From Candidatus Tumulicola sp. (GTDB lineage Bacteria; Vulcanimicrobiota; Vulcanimicrobiia; Eremiobacterales; Eremiobacteraceae): 64,000 nucleotides of DNA. The first letter of the stretch is position 1, and each line of letters opens with the position of its first letter. This document shows, piece after piece, positions 17,350 through 26,232 of this stretch. The stretch spans positions 124,001 to 188,000 of the forward strand of contig DATNNM010000011.1 in NCBI GenBank assembly GCA_035601835.1. The letters are read 5' to 3'. Under the pieces are notes generated by a model, which saw nothing but the letters and a program-made list of their open reading frames with translations, ran no database searches and had not been told where the DNA came from. Made by a program: the position numbers and the translations under genes.

Positions 17350-18023
17350 GCGACCCGTCCGATGTCCAGGGCGGCGCCGGTACGCCGCTCCAGCCAGCGC
17401 GCCATTGTCGCAAGCGGCAGCGTGATGATGAGATAGAGCGCGCCCACGGTGACATACGCGACCCCGTACAGCAAGGTCTCGGAGGACCACGTGTCGGCCT
17501 GATAGACGAGATCGGCGCCGGCGATCAACGAGAGGATCTGCGTGTTCTTGATCAGATTCACGCACTGATTGGTGTACGGCGGCAGGATGACGCGGAACGC
17601 CTGAGGCAGGACGACGTGCCACATCGCCGCGGCAAACCCAAAGCCTTGCGCGTAGGCCGCTTCGAGCTGCCCGCGAGCGACCGACTGGATCCCGGCGCGC
17701 ACGACCTCCGCGATGAACGCCCCGGTGTAGATCGACAGGCTGACGACCCCGACCGCGAGCACCGGGAGCACGATGTGGACGCGCGGCAGGCCGTAATAGA
17801 GGAAGAACGCCTGCAGCAGCAGCGGCGTGTTGCGGATGCCCTCGACGTAGACGCGGTTCAGCGCGCGCAAGAAGCCGGACGGCGCCACGCCCAGCAAGCC
17901 GAAGACGAATCCGAGGATCGTGGAAAAAACGAGGGCTAGGGCCGCTACGAAGAGCGTGTGCCCCAGCCCGAGTGCGAAGATGCGCCAGTCGGCGAAGAGT
18001 TGCGACCAGGCGTCGAGCGTCAC
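17346..18023 (-). CDS. Polar amino acid ABC transporter permease (GltJ/HisQ type)
   Basis: 225-aa permease paralogous to its neighbour. Family landmarks are VEGIRNTPLLLQAFFLYYGL, the segment SIYTGAFIAEVVRAGIQSV, and the EAA loop EAAYAQGFGFAAAMWHVVLPQ. Together the two permeases form the heterodimeric channel for a glutamate, aspartate, glutamine or basic amino acid system. It starts 7 bp after the binding-protein gene ends. Confidence 0.92.
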   Translation of the reverse strand: MTLDAWSQLFADWRIFALGLGHTLFVAALALVFSTILGFVFGLLGVAPSGFLRALNRVYVEGIRNTPLLLQAFFLYYGLPRVHIVLPVLAVGVVSLSIYTGAFIAEVVRAGIQSVARGQLEAAYAQGFGFAAAMWHVVLPQAFRVILPPYTNQCVNLIKNTQILSLIAGADLVYQADTWSSETLLYGVAYVTVGALYLIITLPLATMARWLERRTGAALDIGRVA

Positions 18024-18030
18024 GGAAGGC

Positions 18031-18843
18031 CTAGTGCGCCTGGTTCTCCCTGTAGATACCCCACTTCTGTTGGAGCTTCTTCAAGGCGCCGGACTTCTGC
18101 ATGTCGGTGATGACGCCGGCTACGAAGTCGCGCAGGTCGTCGCTGCCCTTCTTGGTGGCGGCGCCGTAGTCTTCATTGCTGTAGCGATCAGGTAGAATGA
18201 CCGTCTTGGGATCCTGCATCTCATAGAATCGGAGGATTGAGCCGTCCGTTGAGAACGCTTGCACCCGGCCGGCCTCAAGCGCGGCGAGGATCTCAGGATA
18301 CGATTCGAACGCCGCCGCATCGAAGGTGACCCCTAAATCCTTAGCTCTGTCGGCCAAACGCTGCGCCGTGTCGGCTCCTTTGATGAAGCCGATCGTCTTG
18401 CCGTTCAGGTCCTTGAGCCCTTTGATGCCGGAATCCCTGAGCACCAGCAGCGCGATGCCGCTCGTGTAGTAGGGTGGGCTGAAGTCGACCACTTTCTTGC
18501 GCGCGTCCGTGATCGTGAAGGTCGCCGTGATCACGTCGAGCTCGCCGCTATCGAGCATGGCTTGGCGCGTTTTGGCGGTCACGATGGTGAAGTTGATCTT
18601 GTTCGGGTCGCCGAGCAAACGTTTAGCGATCTCGTGCGCGATGTCGATCTCGTAGCCTTCGAACTGGTTGGTCTGCGGGTTCTTGTAGCCGAACGCGAGG
18701 ACGTCAGCCTTGACGCCGACGTTGAGCGTGCCGCGCGACTTGATGTCGGGGATGACGTTCGCACCGGCGCGCGCGACCCCGCCGATGAACACGGCGAGCG
18801 CGGCGAACGCCGCCATGCCGAAGAAGCCGAATCGCTTGAGCAT
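18031..18843 (-). CDS. Amino acid ABC transporter substrate-binding protein (SBP family 3)
   Basis: 270 aa with a signal peptide (positive MLKRFGF, hydrophobic core, cleavage near GVARAGA). The mature part is a type II periplasmic fold: GTLNVGVKADVLAFGYKN, the family-3 signature FEGYEIDIAHEIAKRLLG, then VVDFSPPYYTSGIALLV. It resembles glutamate/aspartate/glutamine binders (GltI, GlnH, PEB1a); the exact ligand is not predictable. A TAGGAGGAGG ribosome site precedes ATG 18843, which suggests high expression relative to the membrane subunits. Confidence 0.92.
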   Translation of the reverse strand: MLKRFGFFGMAAFAALAVFIGGVARAGANVIPDIKSRGTLNVGVKADVLAFGYKNPQTNQFEGYEIDIAHEIAKRLLGDPNKINFTIVTAKTRQAMLDSGELDVITATFTITDARKKVVDFSPPYYTSGIALLVLRDSGIKGLKDLNGKTIGFIKGADTAQRLADRAKDLGVTFDAAAFESYPEILAALEAGRVQAFSTDGSILRFYEMQDPKTVILPDRYSNEDYGAATKKGSDDLRDFVAGVITDMQKSGALKKLQQKWGIYRENQAH

Positions 18844-18872
18844 AGAGCCTCCTCCTAAAGTGGTGCAAGCAC

Positions 18873-19601
18873 CTAGTGTTTGAGAATTTTGCCGAGGAAC
18901 GCGCGTGCCCGTTCGGAGCGAGGATGCGCGAAGAACTCCGCCGGCGGTTGATCCTCGAGGATCTCGCCGGCGTCGATGAACACGATGCGGTCCGCGACCG
19001 CCGAAGCGAATCCCATCTCATGGGTGACGACCATCATCGTGATGTTCTCCTGCGCGACGCTCGTCATCACGTCGAGCACCTCCTGGATCATCTCCGGATC
19101 TAGCGCCGACGTGGGTTCGTCGAAGAGCATGATCTTCGGCCGCATGGCGAGCGCGCGTGCGATGGCCACGCGTTGCTGCTGCCCGCCGGACAGCTCCGCG
19201 GGGTATGCGCCGGCCTTGTCGGAGAGACCGACGCGCTCGAGATAGGTGCGGGCATGATCTCGAGCTTCGCCCGCCGGAACGCGCTGCACGAGGATCGGCG
19301 CCATGCTGACGTTTTCGAGCACGGTTTTGTGCGGGTAGAGATTGAACGATTGGAAGACCATGCCGATGTGCTGGCGCAGCGCAGGCAGGTCGACCTTGCC
19401 ATTGTTCAAGCCCACGCCATCGACCATCAACCTCCCCGAATCCAATTTTTCGAGCCCGTTGACGCAGCGGATCAGCGTGGACTTGCCCGAGCCCGACGGC
19501 CCGCATACGACGACGCGCTGACCTGCGTCGACGCGCAGCGTCACGTCGCGCAAAACGTGATTCTGCCCGAACCATTTATTGGCGCTCTCGAACTGGATCA
19601 A
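18873..19601 (-). CDS. Polar amino acid ABC transporter ATP-binding protein (GltL/GlnQ type)
   Basis: 242 aa if it starts at TTG 19601 (LIQFESANKWFG), the normal length for this family. Walker A is GPSGSGKST, Q-loop is GMVFQSFNLYPH, signature is LSGGQQQRVAIARAL, Walker B is IMLFDEPTSALDPE and the switch is VVTHEMGFA. The frame continues upstream to ATG 19706, but that extra stretch is unlike the family and includes one of the dispersed palindromes (19656-19681), so the shorter form is preferred. Confidence 0.9.
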   Translation of the reverse strand: MIQFESANKWFGQNHVLRDVTLRVDAGQRVVVCGPSGSGKSTLIRCVNGLEKLDSGRLMVDGVGLNNGKVDLPALRQHIGMVFQSFNLYPHKTVLENVSMAPILVQRVPAGEARDHARTYLERVGLSDKAGAYPAELSGGQQQRVAIARALAMRPKIMLFDEPTSALDPEMIQEVLDVMTSVAQENITMMVVTHEMGFASAVADRIVFIDAGEILEDQPPAEFFAHPRSERARAFLGKILKH

Positions 19602-19655
19602 GGCTGGCGGGATTCGGACGCTCGCAAGAACGCTCCTGGGTTGCCTGCCAGGCGC

Positions 19656-19681
19656 TTGTAGTGCCGGGGCTTTAGCCCCGG
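19656..19681 (+). repeat. Dispersed palindromic repeat, copy 2 (CCGGGGCTTTAGCCCCGG type)
   Basis: 26 bp: head TTGTAGTG followed by the perfect hairpin CCGGGGCT-TT-AGCCCCGG. It is identical base for base to the copies at 29151 (inverted) and 36171. It lies in the divergent gap between the amino-acid ATPase gene and the DsbA-like gene. Confidence 0.9.
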
Positions 19682-19728
19682 TGTGTCTTGGCAGGTTCGA
19701 AGGCATGCGCTAAGGCAAGAGGCCGAGC

Positions 19729-20385
19729 ATGACGACCGTGCGGCTCACCTATTATCTCGACGTTCTGTCTTCATGGTGTTTGGTCGCCGAACCCGCGCTT
19801 GCACGCCTGCGCCAAGAGTGCGGCGAGCGGCTCGCCTACGATTGGCGCATCGCAATCCTTTTCGAGAAGCAAGCGATGGGCTATTCGCGCGAGACCTGCG
19901 ACTGGTATTACTCGCGCACCGCGTCGATCTCCGGCACGAAGCTCAACGCCGCGTGGCGCGAAAGCGTCGCCGACACGACCGTGCCGGCCAATCTTGCGGC
20001 TGAAGCGGCGCGCACGCTCGGGGTCAGCGACGATCGCGTACGTCTCGCGCTCGCACGAGCGGCGATGAACGACGGCAAGAAACTGGCGCGACGCGATGTC
20101 GCGACCGAAATCGCCGCACGCGCCGGTGGGCTGGATCCAGCGGCGCTGGAGCGCGCGATGGACGATCCCGCGACGATGGCGCGCATCGATGACGCGACCG
20201 CCGAATTTAAGGCGCTCGGCGGCACGATCCGACCGACGTTTGTGCTGCGCAACGACATCGACGATTTGGCGGTTCTATCCGGTTTGTACCGCTACGAGTC
20301 CCTTTCGGCATGCTTTCAGGAGATGTGGCACGCTGCTGACGGTGTCGCGCGCTTCAACGCCGCCCACCCCGCGCCGGCGGACTAG
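19729..20385 (+). CDS. DsbA-family thioredoxin-fold protein
   Basis: 218 aa with the DsbA/2-hydroxychromene-2-carboxylate isomerase/FrnE-type fold: YYLDVLSSWCLVAEPALARL at the N terminus, a helical insertion, then the cis-proline strand GGTIRPTFVLRN near residue 165. The usual CxxC is reduced to SSWC, so a single cysteine remains; the protein may be a glutathione- or mycothiol-linked isomerase or transferase rather than a disulphide oxidase. No signal peptide is visible, so it is probably cytosolic. Confidence 0.8.
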   Translation: MTTVRLTYYLDVLSSWCLVAEPALARLRQECGERLAYDWRIAILFEKQAMGYSRETCDWYYSRTASISGTKLNAAWRESVADTTVPANLAAEAARTLGVSDDRVRLALARAAMNDGKKLARRDVATEIAARAGGLDPAALERAMDDPATMARIDDATAEFKALGGTIRPTFVLRNDIDDLAVLSGLYRYESLSACFQEMWHAADGVARFNAAHPAPAD

Positions 20386-20478
20386 AGCGCGCTAGGAGGG
20401 TACGACCCCCGTCATCCGAATGCGGCCACGGGCGCTTCTCGCACGGAGCTGCGCTCGCTTAGCCGTTTGGAGGGGACC

Positions 20479-20883
20479 ATGAGCACTGCGCGCTTGTTGA
20501 TCGCTATGATCGTTGCTTTCATACTCATGGCGGGGTTGGGAACGCTGATCCACGCCTTCTTACTGGCATCGGACTATAATACCGTTGCGACGCTTTATCG
20601 GCCGGCGGCCAGCACGTTGTTCCCGTTGATATTTCTCGCGTATGCGGCCTACGCGATCGCGTTCGTGTGGATCTACTCGAAGGGCGTCGAAGATAAGCCG
20701 CCGGTCATGCAAGGCCTGACCTTTGGATTTCTCGCGTGGCTCCTCGCCAAATTGCCGCCGTTCGTGATAGTGTACGCGGTGCAGCCGATGCCCTCGATCT
20801 TGCTGCTCAAGCAGCTCGGCTATGAGCTCATCGCGGCGCTCATCCTCGGCACGGTGGTTTCGATGATCGTCCGCAAAACGTGA
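20479..20883 (+). CDS. Four-helix membrane protein of unknown function
   Basis: 134 aa with four hydrophobic helices (about 4-28, 42-66, 80-102, 107-130). It starts at ATG 20479 behind GGAGGGG; the TTG at 20467 is part of that ribosome site. Helix 1 begins LLIAMIVAFILMAGLGTLIH with a polar histidine, and the layout resembles uncharacterised DUF-type membrane proteins of similar size. The stop TGA lies 18 bp before the ATG of the lipoprotein gene. No function is proposed. Confidence 0.72.
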   Translation: MSTARLLIAMIVAFILMAGLGTLIHAFLLASDYNTVATLYRPAASTLFPLIFLAYAAYAIAFVWIYSKGVEDKPPVMQGLTFGFLAWLLAKLPPFVIVYAVQPMPSILLLKQLGYELIAALILGTVVSMIVRKT

Positions 20884-20900
20884 CGCTGAAGGGACATAAC

Positions 20901-21845
20901 ATGATGAGACGTGGCACGGTTCTATTCGCGGCGATTGCATTGCTTTTGGTCGCCTGTAATGGCGCCGGCACGGCGCCGTTCTTCGGACCGCCGCCCAACG
21001 CCGGCTTCTACATCATGGATGGTACGAACTCGCGCGTCATTCGCATCAGCGACTTGACCGGCGCAGGCTTTGTCGTTTACGGTTCATTCGGTTCCGGCGT
21101 TGGGAATTTTAACGACGTGAGCGGCATTGTGGTGGGACCCGACAACAAGATCTATGTCGACGATACGGACAATAATCGCATCGTGCGGATGAACGATATG
21201 TCCGGCAGCGGGTGGACCACGTTCGGTTCGCTTGGCGCCGGCACGAACCAGTTCAGCCTCGGCGAAGGCATCGTTCTTGACGCGAGCAACCGCATCTACG
21301 TCGCCGATGGCAGCAATGATCGCGTCGTGCGCTTCAACGACATGACGGGAACGGGTTGGACGGCCTTCGGCACGGCCGGTGCGGGTACCAATCAGTTCGG
21401 ATTCCCGCGCGGCCTTGCGCTGGATGCGAGCACCCGCATTTACATCACCGATGAAGGCAACGGGCGCATTGTGCGCATCGACGACATGACCGGCACGAAT
21501 TGGACGACCTATGGCACGTCGGGCAGCGGCGTTGCTAATTTCAATTTTCCGACCGGCTTGGCCGTGGATGGGTCCGGGAGAATCTACGTCGCCGACGACA
21601 ACAACCATCGCATCGTGCGCATCGATAACATGAGCGGTGCGAATTGGACGGCGTACGGCACCCAGGGTGCGGGCGTCGGGAACTTCAGCTTCCCGGGGAA
21701 GGTCAACCTCGACGCCTCCGGACGCATCTACGTGACGGATGAGGGCAACAACCGCATCGTGCGCATCGACGACATGAGCGGCACGAACTGGACGACATAT
21801 GCGCTGCCGGGTGGCGGATCGCCCGTCGACTTCGCGATCCACTAG
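20901..21845 (+). CDS. NHL-repeat lipoprotein
   Basis: 314 aa exported lipoprotein: MMRRG, a hydrophobic core and the lipobox LLVAC with lipidation cysteine near residue 18. The rest is a beta-propeller of 48-residue NHL repeats, each ending RIYVADxxNxRIVRI and containing WTxYGTxGxG. Five full copies and one partial copy are present. NHL propellers bind proteins or ligands and sometimes act as lyases; no catalytic residues are evident. ATG 20901 is preferred over GTG 20880, which would sit inside the previous gene's end. Convergent with comM. Confidence 0.85.
   Translation: MMRRGTVLFAAIALLLVACNGAGTAPFFGPPPNAGFYIMDGTNSRVIRISDLTGAGFVVYGSFGSGVGNFNDVSGIVVGPDNKIYVDDTDNNRIVRMNDMSGSGWTTFGSLGAGTNQFSLGEGIVLDASNRIYVADGSNDRVVRFNDMTGTGWTAFGTAGAGTNQFGFPRGLALDASTRIYITDEGNGRIVRIDDMTGTNWTTYGTSGSGVANFNFPTGLAVDGSGRIYVADDNNHRIVRIDNMSGANWTAYGTQGAGVGNFSFPGKVNLDASGRIYVTDEGNNRIVRIDDMSGTNWTTYALPGGGSPVDFAIH
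21033..21842 (+). repeat. Tandem 144-bp coding repeats (NHL units)
   Basis: Units begin at 21033, 21177, 21321, 21465 and 21609, with a partial unit from 21753, all in phase with the 48-aa NHL motif. DNA similarity between neighbouring units is high (for example AACCGCATCTACGTCGCCGA-like stretches), suggesting recent internal duplication or gene conversion. Confidence 0.85.
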
Positions 21846-21848
21846 CCG

Positions 21849-23384
21849 TCAGCTCGCCCACAGCGAGCGATCCAAACTTCGATAGCCGATCGCCTCGGCC
21901 AAGTGCGCCGGGGCGATCGCGTCCGCGCCGGCGAGGTCCGCGATCGTCCGGGCGACGCGTAAGATGCGATCGTGCGCGCGCGCCGACAAGTGCAATTTGG
22001 TGACGGCTGCCGCGAGCAGTCCGCGGCATCGATCCTCGAGCGCGCAATACTGGCGTAGCGACTTGGCTGGCATCGCCGCGTTGCAGCCCGCGCTGCCGAG
22101 CCGCTCGCGCTGGCGCCGGCGCGCCGCTTCGACACGCGCCCGTACCGCACCCGAGGGCTCCGCAGGCGTACGGCGCGCCATGTCTTCATACGGCAGACGC
22201 GGCACCTCAACGTGGATATCGACGCGATCGAGTAACGGTCCCGAAAGCTTCGAGAGATAACGCGCGATCGCGTGCGGCGAACACGAACAGCCGCGCAACT
22301 TGTCGCCGCTGTAGCCGCAGGGGCACGGGTTGAGGCTGGCGACGAGCATGAATTTCGCGGGATACGTCACCGTGCCGGCGGTGCGGCACACGGTGACCGT
22401 CGCATCTTCAAGCGGTTGGCGCAATACCTCGAGCGCGGAACGCGGGAACTCCGGCAACTCGTCTAAGAACAGCACCCCGCAGTGGGCCAGGGAGACTTCA
22501 CCGGGCCGCGGCAACGAACCGCCGCCGACCAGCGCGGTGGCGCTCACCGTATGATGTGGCGCCCGAAATGGGCGCGAGGTCACCAAGCGCGATTTGTTGC
22601 GCAGCAAACCGCTCACGCTGTAGAGCTTGGTTACTTCGAGCGCCTCGGCAGCGGTGAGCGAAGGCATGATCGACGGGATGCGCCGCGCCAGCATCGTCTT
22701 GCCGCTTCCCGGTGCGCCCACGAACAACAAGTTGTGGCCGCCCGCCGCCGCCACTTCCATCGCACGTTTGGCTCGCTCTTGACCGCGCACGTCCTCGAGG
22801 TCTTCAGAGTAATGAGTAGGCTCGACGGCGAGCTCTTCTCGGCTCCCAGTCGACGCGATTCCTAACGTGCTCCGGCCGAGCACCACGTCAACGGCCTGCG
22901 GAAGCGTGCGCACTGGAAACAGCGTGAGTCCATCCACGAGCGCCGCTTCCGCTACATTATCAGCGGGCAGGATCAATTTCGTAAAGCCGGCGCGCTTGGC
23001 GCCGATCGCGATGGGAAGCACGCCCCCAACCGCTTTCACCGCTCCGTCGAGCGCAAGCTCACCGATAGCGATGACGCCTCGCAGATTCTTCGCGTCGATC
23101 TGGCCATCCATCGCCAAGATCGCCAAGGCTAAAGGCACGTCGAACGCGGCGCCCTCTTTGCGGATATCGGCCGGCGCCAGGTTGACGACGACCTTGTAGG
23201 TCGGGAAGAGATAGCCGCACGAGCGCACAGCGGCGTTGACGCGCTCCTTCGACTCTTGAATGGAGCGGTCTGCAAGCCCGACGATGTGGATGCTGATGTC
23301 GGTCGTGGGCACGCCGACGACTTCCACGCGCACCACATAGGCGTCGATGCCGCGCAGCGCCGCCGAGTATCCAATGGCCAACAT
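21849..23384 (-). CDS. comM: YifB/ComM-family Mg-chelatase-like AAA+ ATPase
   Basis: 511 aa. The start ATG 23384 gives MLAIGYSAALRGIDAYVV, the usual beginning of the family; the frame open to 23633 overlaps the divergent gene and is not used. The N-terminal LonC-like domain (IVGLADRSIQESKERV) is followed by a Mg-chelatase AAA+ module with Walker A GAPGSGKTML and Walker B LFLDELPEF, and a C-terminal Mg_chelatase_C region. ComM is a branch-migration helicase extending recombination during natural transformation, which fits with dprA at 10823. Confidence 0.94.
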   Translation of the reverse strand: MLAIGYSAALRGIDAYVVRVEVVGVPTTDISIHIVGLADRSIQESKERVNAAVRSCGYLFPTYKVVVNLAPADIRKEGAAFDVPLALAILAMDGQIDAKNLRGVIAIGELALDGAVKAVGGVLPIAIGAKRAGFTKLILPADNVAEAALVDGLTLFPVRTLPQAVDVVLGRSTLGIASTGSREELAVEPTHYSEDLEDVRGQERAKRAMEVAAAGGHNLLFVGAPGSGKTMLARRIPSIMPSLTAAEALEVTKLYSVSGLLRNKSRLVTSRPFRAPHHTVSATALVGGGSLPRPGEVSLAHCGVLFLDELPEFPRSALEVLRQPLEDATVTVCRTAGTVTYPAKFMLVASLNPCPCGYSGDKLRGCSCSPHAIARYLSKLSGPLLDRVDIHVEVPRLPYEDMARRTPAEPSGAVRARVEAARRRQRERLGSAGCNAAMPAKSLRQYCALEDRCRGLLAAAVTKLHLSARAHDRILRVARTIADLAGADAIAPAHLAEAIGYRSLDRSLWAS

Positions 23385-23532
23385 ATCCCCTATGTCACGC
23401 AGTGGAGCTAAGCCGTAAATGTCCCGCAACCGTCCCAGAATTGTGTTCGCGCGTCGCAAGGGCGAGACGGGCGTCGGACGTGGGTGAGTTACAATAAGAC
23501 CGGGGTGTAAGACGGCTTTTGAGGTTCTAACG

Positions 23533-25032
23533 ATGACTCTAAGACAGGCCATTGCCGGCCTCGCGGTTTTTCTCGTCGGCTCCTCGCTATTGAGTTTGCC
23601 AGCGCTCGCCGCGCCGAAGGTTTTCAGCGTCACCCTGACGCCGAGTGTGGCGGCCTACACCGGGCCTTGCCCAGTCACGATCAAATTCACCGGCGGGATC
23701 TCAGGCAAAGCCGGTTTGAAACCGACCTATCAATTCGCTCGCGTCGTGGGCGGCTCGCCCTCAATGACGCCCTGGACGGTCGGCACGATCCCACTGTCGC
23801 CGGCACTGCTGACGGTCACCGACTCGATCACCGTCACAGCCGCGCAGGCCGGCATCGAGACCGAGGCTTTGCGAGTTCTGCAAGGTCCGGTGAGCGCGAG
23901 CGTCAAGGTCTCGGTCACCTGCGTCAATCCCACGCCGACGCCTACACCCACACCAAAGCTCTCGATTGTCAGCCCGTCCACGATTTTCAAACCCAACGCC
24001 ACACCCACGCCAAAACCCGGCAGCGCTACTATCGCCAACATCAGCGCGCTCCCGGCGCCGTTGCAGCCGCCGATCAACTTAGCCCAAGTGCTACCTGGTC
24101 CGGATCCGAAGGTGCCGCCGCCGGCGTGCGCGTCGCATGGCGGTAGCGCGGGCTCGTTCGCGTGCTACATCGCCTTGCCGGCCGGCAAGCTCGTGCTGGT
24201 GTGGGACTATCCGTTCCCGGCGCACATCGACGGGTACAACGTCTACACGGCGGACACAGGCGTCTCCGGCGCCACCGCCATTCATATGCTCGGCGCCATC
24301 AAGCCGGTCGCCACGCAGCATGATCCGAGCGTTCACCTGATCGTGCTTGATCAACCCAGAGCAGGTGCTTGCTTCGCGGTCACAGCCTTCCATGGGAATG
24401 ACGAATCAAACCGCAGCGTACGCCTGTGCATCGGCGAAGGCGGCATCGGTAAGACGATGTCGTTCAATCCGGATACCATCGGCACGATGGTGGTCGACTA
24501 CTTCTACATCACCTATATAGAAGTGTGGAAGCAATCAAACCAAAACGGAAACGTGCGAGACCTGCTGAGCCTCAGCGTCGGCTTCACGCACATCGCCGAC
24601 ATGTTTCGCGATAATGCGCACACGGATATATCGGGCTACATGAACAGCCTGTTCCGAGGCTACGTGCACTTCAACACCGGCGCCCTCACCGGGCGGACCA
24701 TAGCCAAAGCACAACTGCACTTGGTGGCGGGCGCGACGCAAGGAATCGGCGGAGGAACCACATGTCTGTCATCGTACGGGCCCGCGAATCAGGTCTGGTA
24801 TCCGGGCGGGAGAGTCGCGCGCACGGCCTCGTATGGAGGTTCGCGCATCCAAGGCCCAGACATACAGCTCGACGTCACGCCGATCGTGCAGTCGTGGGCG
24901 AATTCACCTGCGGCGAACAAAGGCATCGTCTTGGACGGCGATCAGCCGGAGGTGATCTATCAGATGGTGATCCTATCGAGCACGTGCCTGACACAGTTCT
25001 CTTCAGAAACACTCGACGTCACATACTACTAG
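23533..25032 (+). CDS. Large secreted protein with Thr-Pro linker and C-terminal DNRLRE-like domain
   Basis: 499 aa with an N-terminal signal sequence (LAVFLVGSSLLSLPALAAPK, cleavage near 28). After an Ig-like region, a TPTPTPTPK linker appears at about 137-145, with a second TPTPKP about 20 residues later. Next comes a fibronectin-like part (LVWDYPFPAHIDGYNVY), and the C-terminal 170 residues (YVHFNTGALTGRTIAKAQLHL, ITPIVQSW-like DVTPIVQSWANSP) follow the DNRLRE/CBM96 pattern, a beta-sandwich often appended to extracellular proteins. Probable cell-surface or extracellular structural/binding protein. The ribosome site GAGGT precedes ATG 23533. The 148-bp gap to comM shows no clear signal. Confidence 0.7.
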   Translation: MTLRQAIAGLAVFLVGSSLLSLPALAAPKVFSVTLTPSVAAYTGPCPVTIKFTGGISGKAGLKPTYQFARVVGGSPSMTPWTVGTIPLSPALLTVTDSITVTAAQAGIETEALRVLQGPVSASVKVSVTCVNPTPTPTPTPKLSIVSPSTIFKPNATPTPKPGSATIANISALPAPLQPPINLAQVLPGPDPKVPPPACASHGGSAGSFACYIALPAGKLVLVWDYPFPAHIDGYNVYTADTGVSGATAIHMLGAIKPVATQHDPSVHLIVLDQPRAGACFAVTAFHGNDESNRSVRLCIGEGGIGKTMSFNPDTIGTMVVDYFYITYIEVWKQSNQNGNVRDLLSLSVGFTHIADMFRDNAHTDISGYMNSLFRGYVHFNTGALTGRTIAKAQLHLVAGATQGIGGGTTCLSSYGPANQVWYPGGRVARTASYGGSRIQGPDIQLDVTPIVQSWANSPAANKGIVLDGDQPEVIYQMVILSSTCLTQFSSETLDVTYY

Positions 25033-25146
25033 CCGGTATCGAAATTCGTCCATCGGGCGGGGAAAAGCGCTCGGCAATCTCGTAAGAAACGGCCTCTTGA
25101 AACCGCTCGCGGGCCCCTTGAGCCAGGCTTAAGGATGGGGAAAATT

Positions 25147-25189
25147 CTATCCACATATCCACACAAATGCGGCGAAACCGTGTGGATAG
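25147..25189. promoter_or_regulatory. Cluster of TATCCACA boxes forming a 9-bp inverted repeat
   Basis: CTATCCACA (25147-25155), ATATCCACAC (25155-25164) and the inverted GTGTGGATAG (25180-25189) lie in the 239-bp gap before the sugar importer. TATCCACAC / GTGTGGATA is a perfect inverted repeat with a 15-nt spacer. Each box matches the DnaA box TTATCCACA at 8 of 9 positions, but the site could equally be an operator or an mRNA hairpin for the importer. The rest of the gap 25033-25271 shows only the ribosome site. Confidence 0.5.
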
Positions 25190-25271
25190 GAGCGAGGACC
25201 TTCCACTCGAACATGCATGCGATGCAGGCGTTCGTACCAGCAAGTGAAACGACGCTTCCCAGGAGGAAACT

Positions 25272-26225
25272 TTGAAAAATCGGCCGTTCTCGATGATTGT
25301 CGGCGCCGCGATCGCGGCTTCTCTGACGCTTTCGGCGTGCACGCAAAGTTCCAACAACGCGAGCAGCACGGCGGGACCCGCCGGCGGCAAGACGATTGGC
25401 GTGTCGCTGCTCGATCTCGAAGCGCAGTTCTATCAGGCGATGGAACAAGGCATGAAGGATGAAGCCGGCAAGTACGGTTATGCGATCTCCTTCACCGATG
25501 CGAACCACGATCAAGCGAAACAGACGTCACAGGTCGAGGACTTCATCAGCAAGCACGTGGACGCGATCGTGCTGTCGCCGGCCGATTCGAAAGCCGTGGG
25601 CCCGGCGATCGTCGAGGCCAATACCGCAAAAGTCCCCGTGTTCACCGCGGACATCGCGAGCACGGCCAGCAAGGGCGACGTGATCAGCCACATCGCCTCC
25701 GACAACGTTCAGGGCGGCAAGGTCGCAGCCGATCTGCTCGGCAAAGCGCTCAACGGCCAAGGCACGATCGCCATCATCGACGAGCCGGAAGTGACCTCCG
25801 TCCAAGATCGCGTGAAGGGCTTCAAGGACGAGCTCAAGGCCAAATATCCAAACGTCACGATCGTGGCGGATCAGCCCGCCGGCGGAGAACGCGCCAAGGC
25901 GGCATCTGTGATGGACAATCTGCAGCAGCGCTTTCCAAATCTCTCGGGCGTGTTCGGCATCAACGACGACTCCGCGCTCGGCGCTCTCGCTTCGATCAAA
26001 TCCACCGGTAAGGTCGGCAAGATCAAGATCGTGGGATACGACGCCAACCCCGAAGCCAAGAAAGCGATCGACGCCGGCCAGATGGTCGGCGACCCGGAGC
26101 AGCACCCCGATCTCATCGGTAAGCTGACCATCGACGCCATCCACGACTACTTCTCCGGCAAGGTGCCGCCCAAGCGAGTGCCGGTGCAGGTCGGTTCGTA
26201 CACCGGAAAGCAGCCGACCCACTAA
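25272..26225 (+). CDS. Sugar ABC transporter substrate-binding lipoprotein (RbsB-like)
   Basis: 317 aa starting at TTG 25272 behind a near-perfect AGGAGGAAAC. It has a lipoprotein signal with lipobox LTLSAC (Cys about 23), then a type I periplasmic fold of the ribose/galactose family (Peripla_BP_4): IGVSLLDLEAQFYQAMEQGM, DAIVLSPADSKAVGPAI, SGVFGINDDSALGAL, KIVGYDANPEAKKAI. It delivers a pentose, hexose or inositol-type sugar to the RbsC-type permease. First gene of a complete importer operon. Confidence 0.92.
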   Translation: MKNRPFSMIVGAAIAASLTLSACTQSSNNASSTAGPAGGKTIGVSLLDLEAQFYQAMEQGMKDEAGKYGYAISFTDANHDQAKQTSQVEDFISKHVDAIVLSPADSKAVGPAIVEANTAKVPVFTADIASTASKGDVISHIASDNVQGGKVAADLLGKALNGQGTIAIIDEPEVTSVQDRVKGFKDELKAKYPNVTIVADQPAGGERAKAASVMDNLQQRFPNLSGVFGINDDSALGALASIKSTGKVGKIKIVGYDANPEAKKAIDAGQMVGDPEQHPDLIGKLTIDAIHDYFSGKVPPKRVPVQVGSYTGKQPTH

Positions 26226-26232
26226 CAACCGT

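Noticed and set aside
19602-19706. N-terminal extension of the amino-acid ATPase to ATG 19706
   Set aside because: It crosses a dispersed palindrome and is not family-like; the shorter form has normal length.
20386-20478. GGGTACGACCCCC stretch as a terminator
   Set aside because: Short, with no T tract, and it overlaps the ribosome site region of the next gene.
21033-21842. Repeat array resembling CRISPR
   Set aside because: The 144-bp period is coding and matches 48-residue NHL motifs; no spacers and no cas genes.
25147-25189. DnaA-box cluster as replication origin
   Set aside because: Three imperfect boxes, no DUE, no dnaA or dnaN nearby; more likely local regulation.
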